Part shown: in pieces, positions 5,407 through 6,615 of the stretch
Numbering within the stretch: the stretch's first letter is position 1
Layout: every line of letters starts with the position of its first letter
DNA from: an uncultured Massilia sp.
Lineage (GTDB): Bacteria; Pseudomonadota; Gammaproteobacteria; Burkholderiales; Burkholderiaceae
DNA: 6,615 nucleotides
Assembly (NCBI GenBank): GCA_946481275.1
Contig: CAMLMV010000097.1
Span: 1 to 6,615, forward strand
Reading direction: 5' to 3'
Notes under the pieces: generated by a model
The model's input: only the letters and a program-made list of their open reading frames with translations
What the model was told of the DNA's origin: nothing
Databases searched by the model: none
Translations under genes and position numbers: made by a program

Positions 5407-6183
5407 ATGGAATATTCTGACCTGCTGATCGAACGCCACGACAAGGTGGTCGTGATCCGCCTGAACCGTCCGAAGGCGATGAACGCCCTCAACGACAACA
5501 TGATGAACGAGCTGGGCGACGCGCTCTATCAATTCGACGCCGACCCGGCCGTCAACGTCATCATCCTGACCGGCAGCGACAAGGTGTTCGCCGCGGGCGC
5601 GGACATTGCCGCGATGGCCAATTACACGTATGCCGACACGTATCCGGGTAACTACATCGGCCGCAACTGGGAGCACATCCTGAACGTGCGCAAGCCGGTG
5701 ATCGGCGTCGTGTCGGGCTACGCGCTGGGCGGCGGCTGCGAACTGGCGATGATGTGCGACTTCCTGATCGCCTCCGAGACCGCCAAGTTCGGCCAGCCGG
5801 AGATCAAGGTCGGCGTGACGCCGGGCGCAGGCGGCACGCAGCGCCTGCCGCGCGCGATCGGCAAGTCGAAGGCCATGGACATGCTGCTGACGGCGCGCAT
5901 GATCGACGCGGCGGAAGCGGAGCGCACGGGGCTCGTGTCGCGCGTCGTGCCGGCCGACCTCGTGATGACCGTGGCGCTGGAAGTGGCGGAGACGATCGCG
6001 GCGATGCCGGTGTCGGTGGCCATGCAGATCAAGGACGCCGTCAACCGCGCGTTCGAGACGACGCTGACCGAAGGCGTACGTTATGAGCGCCGCTTCTTCC
6101 ATGCGGGCTTCGGTACGCCCGCGCAGAAGGAGGGGATGGCCGCGTTCCTGGAAAAGCGCAAGCCGAACTTCGAAGGGATGTAA
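5407..6183 (+). CDS. Enoyl-CoA hydratase (crotonase family)
   Basis: Hydrates trans-2-enoyl-CoA to (S)-3-hydroxyacyl-CoA in beta-oxidation or related acyl-CoA catabolism, in the cytoplasm. At 258 residues it has the normal crotonase length and closely resembles the mitochondrial short-chain enzyme. The oxyanion-hole and CoA-binding segment is FAAGADIAAM (61-70). Both catalytic glutamates are present: E112 in GYALGGGCELAM and E132 in QPEIKVGVTPGAGGTQRLPR. The C-terminal KEGMAAFLEKRKPNF is the usual trimer-interface helix. The ATG at 5407 has AAGGGG (5395-5400) six bases upstream and its own TACAAT -10. The gene stands alone: the upstream gene is divergent and an rRNA operon follows 14 bases before the first promoter. 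No fatty-acid or phenylacetate genes are visible, so the pathway (and symbols such as paaF or ech) cannot be fixed. Both glutamates argue for a hydratase rather than an isomerase or a hydrolase. Confidence 0.94.
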   Translation: MEYSDLLIERHDKVVVIRLNRPKAMNALNDNMMNELGDALYQFDADPAVNVIILTGSDKVFAAGADIAAMANYTYADTYPGNYIGRNWEHILNVRKPVIGVVSGYALGGGCELAMMCDFLIASETAKFGQPEIKVGVTPGAGGTQRLPRAIGKSKAMDMLLTARMIDAAEAERTGLVSRVVPADLVMTVALEVAETIAAMPVSVAMQIKDAVNRAFETTLTEGVRYERRFFHAGFGTPAQKEGMAAFLEKRKPNFEGM

Positions 6184-6197
6184 TTTTTCCACAGGCC

Positions 6198-6227
6198 TTG
6201 CATGGGCGCGGGCGGGTTTGCTATAGT
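6198..6227 (+). promoter_or_regulatory. rRNA operon promoter P1 (upstream, extended -10)
   Basis: An extended -10, TGCTATAGT (hexamer TATAGT at 6222-6227), is preceded at 18 bases by TTGCAT (6198-6203), a weak -35. It starts only 14 bases after the hydratase stop codon. Its transcript would include the downstream promoter and the whole leader. Confidence 0.6.
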
Positions 6228-6291
6228 TCGCGTCCTGCTTCTGCAGCGCACGAAACCCAACAGTTTCAGCGCACTGTAGAAAACGAAGGAG

Positions 6292-6320
6292 TTGACGAGT
6301 TAAGCGAAACACTGCATAAT
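6292..6320 (+). promoter_or_regulatory. rRNA operon promoter P2 (main candidate)
   Basis: TTGACG (6292-6297, five of six) and CATAAT (6315-6320, five of six) are separated by exactly 17 bases, the best promoter in the window. An A-rich stretch (GTAGAAAACGAAGG, 6276-6289) just upstream could serve as an UP element. Transcription is predicted to start near 6327, about 240 bases before 16S, a normal rRNA leader length. Confidence 0.8.
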
Positions 6321-6330
6321 CTCACTTCTC

Positions 6331-6366
6331 TGCTGCTGACGAACAAAACGATTCGCAAGCGCAGCA
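6331..6366 (+). promoter_or_regulatory. boxB-like hairpin of the rRNA leader
   Basis: TGCTGC (6331-6336) can pair with GCAGCA (6361-6366), and CGAA (6340-6343) with TTCG (6352-6355) inside it. A stem-loop between the promoter and boxA is where boxB lies in rRNA leaders. The stem is imperfect, so the assignment rests mainly on position. Confidence 0.45.
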
Positions 6367-6385
6367 AGGCAGTACCGAATACGAA

Positions 6386-6397
6386 GCTCTTTAACAA
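6386..6397 (+). promoter_or_regulatory. boxA antitermination element
   Basis: GCTCTTTAACAA is an exact match to the core boxA of bacterial rRNA leaders, where NusB-NusE bind and assemble the rRNA antitermination complex with NusA, NusG and SuhB. It lies about 180 bases before 16S and 65 bases after the P2 -10. Confidence 0.93.
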
Positions 6398-6411
6398 TAA
6401 ACAGTCGATAA

Positions 6412-6420
6412 GTGTGGGCG
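6412..6420 (+). promoter_or_regulatory. boxC-like element
   Basis: GTGTGGGCG follows boxA by 14 bases and resembles the UGUGUGGGC boxC of enterobacterial rRNA leaders. Its function is less well defined than that of boxA. Called by similarity and position. Confidence 0.6.
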
Positions 6421-6477
6421 TTTGATGAAGTGCCAGCAGTCGCGTAAGTGGCTGCTGAATGCTTAAATTATCAAATG
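6419..6477 (+). other. Nested leader stem-loop of the rRNA precursor
   Basis: CGTTTGAT (6419-6426) pairs with ATCAAATG (6470-6477; one G-U). Inside it CAGCAG (6434-6439) pairs with CTGCTG (6452-6457). This nested structure overlaps the end of the boxC-like element. It is a plausible folding unit of the precursor leader, but the true RNase III stem needs sequence downstream of 16S, which is outside the window. Confidence 0.45.
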
Positions 6478-6539
6478 TTCACGCAAAAGAAATACGTTGC
6501 TCAGCAATGAGTGACGGTCAGTATTTTGAGTGAGCGGCA

Positions 6540-6555
6540 TGTCACGAAAGTGACA
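6540..6555 (+). other. GAAA-tetraloop hairpin just upstream of 16S rRNA
   Basis: TGTCAC-GAAA-GTGACA is a perfect 6-bp stem capped by a GNRA tetraloop, ending 11 bases before the mature 16S 5' end. Such a stable hairpin this close to the end may guide 5' processing or early subunit assembly. The structure is read directly; the role is inference. Confidence 0.6.
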
Positions 6556-6566
6556 AAACAGGAATT

Positions 6567-6615
6567 AAACTGAAGAGTTTGATCCTGGCTCAGATTGAAC
6601 GCTGGCGGCATGCTT
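6567..6615 (+). rRNA. rrs: 16S ribosomal RNA, 5' end only
   Basis: From AAACTGAAGAG the sequence continues with TTTGATCCTGGCTCAG, the universal 16S 5' region (the 27F primer site), then ATTGAACGCTGGCGGCATGC, typical of Betaproteobacteria. The start is placed at AAACTG by analogy with the E. coli mature end AAATTG; published annotations may differ by a few bases. Only the first 49 bases are in the window. The gene runs rightwards and is followed outside by the rest of the operon. Confidence 0.97.

Larger units (their letters stand above)
6184..6566 (+). other. rRNA operon promoter and leader region
   Basis: This 383-base stretch contains no convincing protein gene. It holds two sigma-70 type promoters, then a leader RNA with boxB-like, boxA and boxC-like antitermination elements and several hairpins, ending at the mature 16S 5' end. 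It is clearly richer in A and T than the flanking coding DNA, as usual for rRNA leaders. There is no recognisable intrinsic terminator for the preceding hydratase gene, so its transcripts may run into the leader. Confidence 0.9.

Noticed and set aside
5365..6312. 315-codon minus-strand ORF over the hydratase gene
   Set aside because: Low-complexity His/Arg-rich translation fully antisense to a clear crotonase; no start signal or domain.
6198..6425. 75-codon plus-strand ORF in the rRNA leader
   Set aside because: It covers both promoters and boxA, has no ribosome-binding site and no recognisable protein features.

Overview
The window is GC-rich and densely coded. It looks like a chromosomal segment of a betaproteobacterium, most likely Oxalobacteraceae (Massilia, Duganella or a relative). 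This is inferred from the rpe-gph-trpE order, the protein sequences, the short intergenic gaps and a typical burkholderialean rRNA leader. I recognised genes by reading the translations; no database search was run.

Layout. Positions 1-2620 (minus strand) hold rpe, gph, a trp leader peptide with its attenuator, and the first 345 codons of trpE, which runs off the left edge. rpe and gph share one base (TGATG), so they are almost certainly co-transcribed. Between gph and trpE lies a 28-codon leader ORF with four Trp codons, followed by a hairpin and U6 tract and then a second GC hairpin next to the trpE ribosome-binding site. apaG (2735-3109, plus) diverges from rpe. A 38-codon single-span membrane protein (3120-3236, minus) sits antisense in the gap before mltA (3248-4465, plus), which encodes a lipoprotein lytic transglycosylase. 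An MFS exporter gene (4459-5337, minus) converges on mltA with a 7-base overlap and appears to lack about a quarter of its length internally. A crotonase-fold enoyl-CoA hydratase (5407-6183, plus) diverges from it. The last 430 bases hold the start of an rRNA operon: two promoters, boxB-like, boxA and boxC-like elements, leader hairpins and the first 49 bases of 16S rRNA.

How the parts work together. The left block couples a pentose-phosphate enzyme and a phosphatase to the first step of tryptophan synthesis. The attenuator should let trpE respond to charged tRNA-Trp independently of rpe-gph. apaG, mltA, the exporter and the hydratase appear to be unrelated housekeeping genes packed tightly together. 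I found no phage, IS, CRISPR, toxin-antitoxin or defence genes. The least expected items are the trp leader, the small antisense membrane ORF and the internally shortened transporter.
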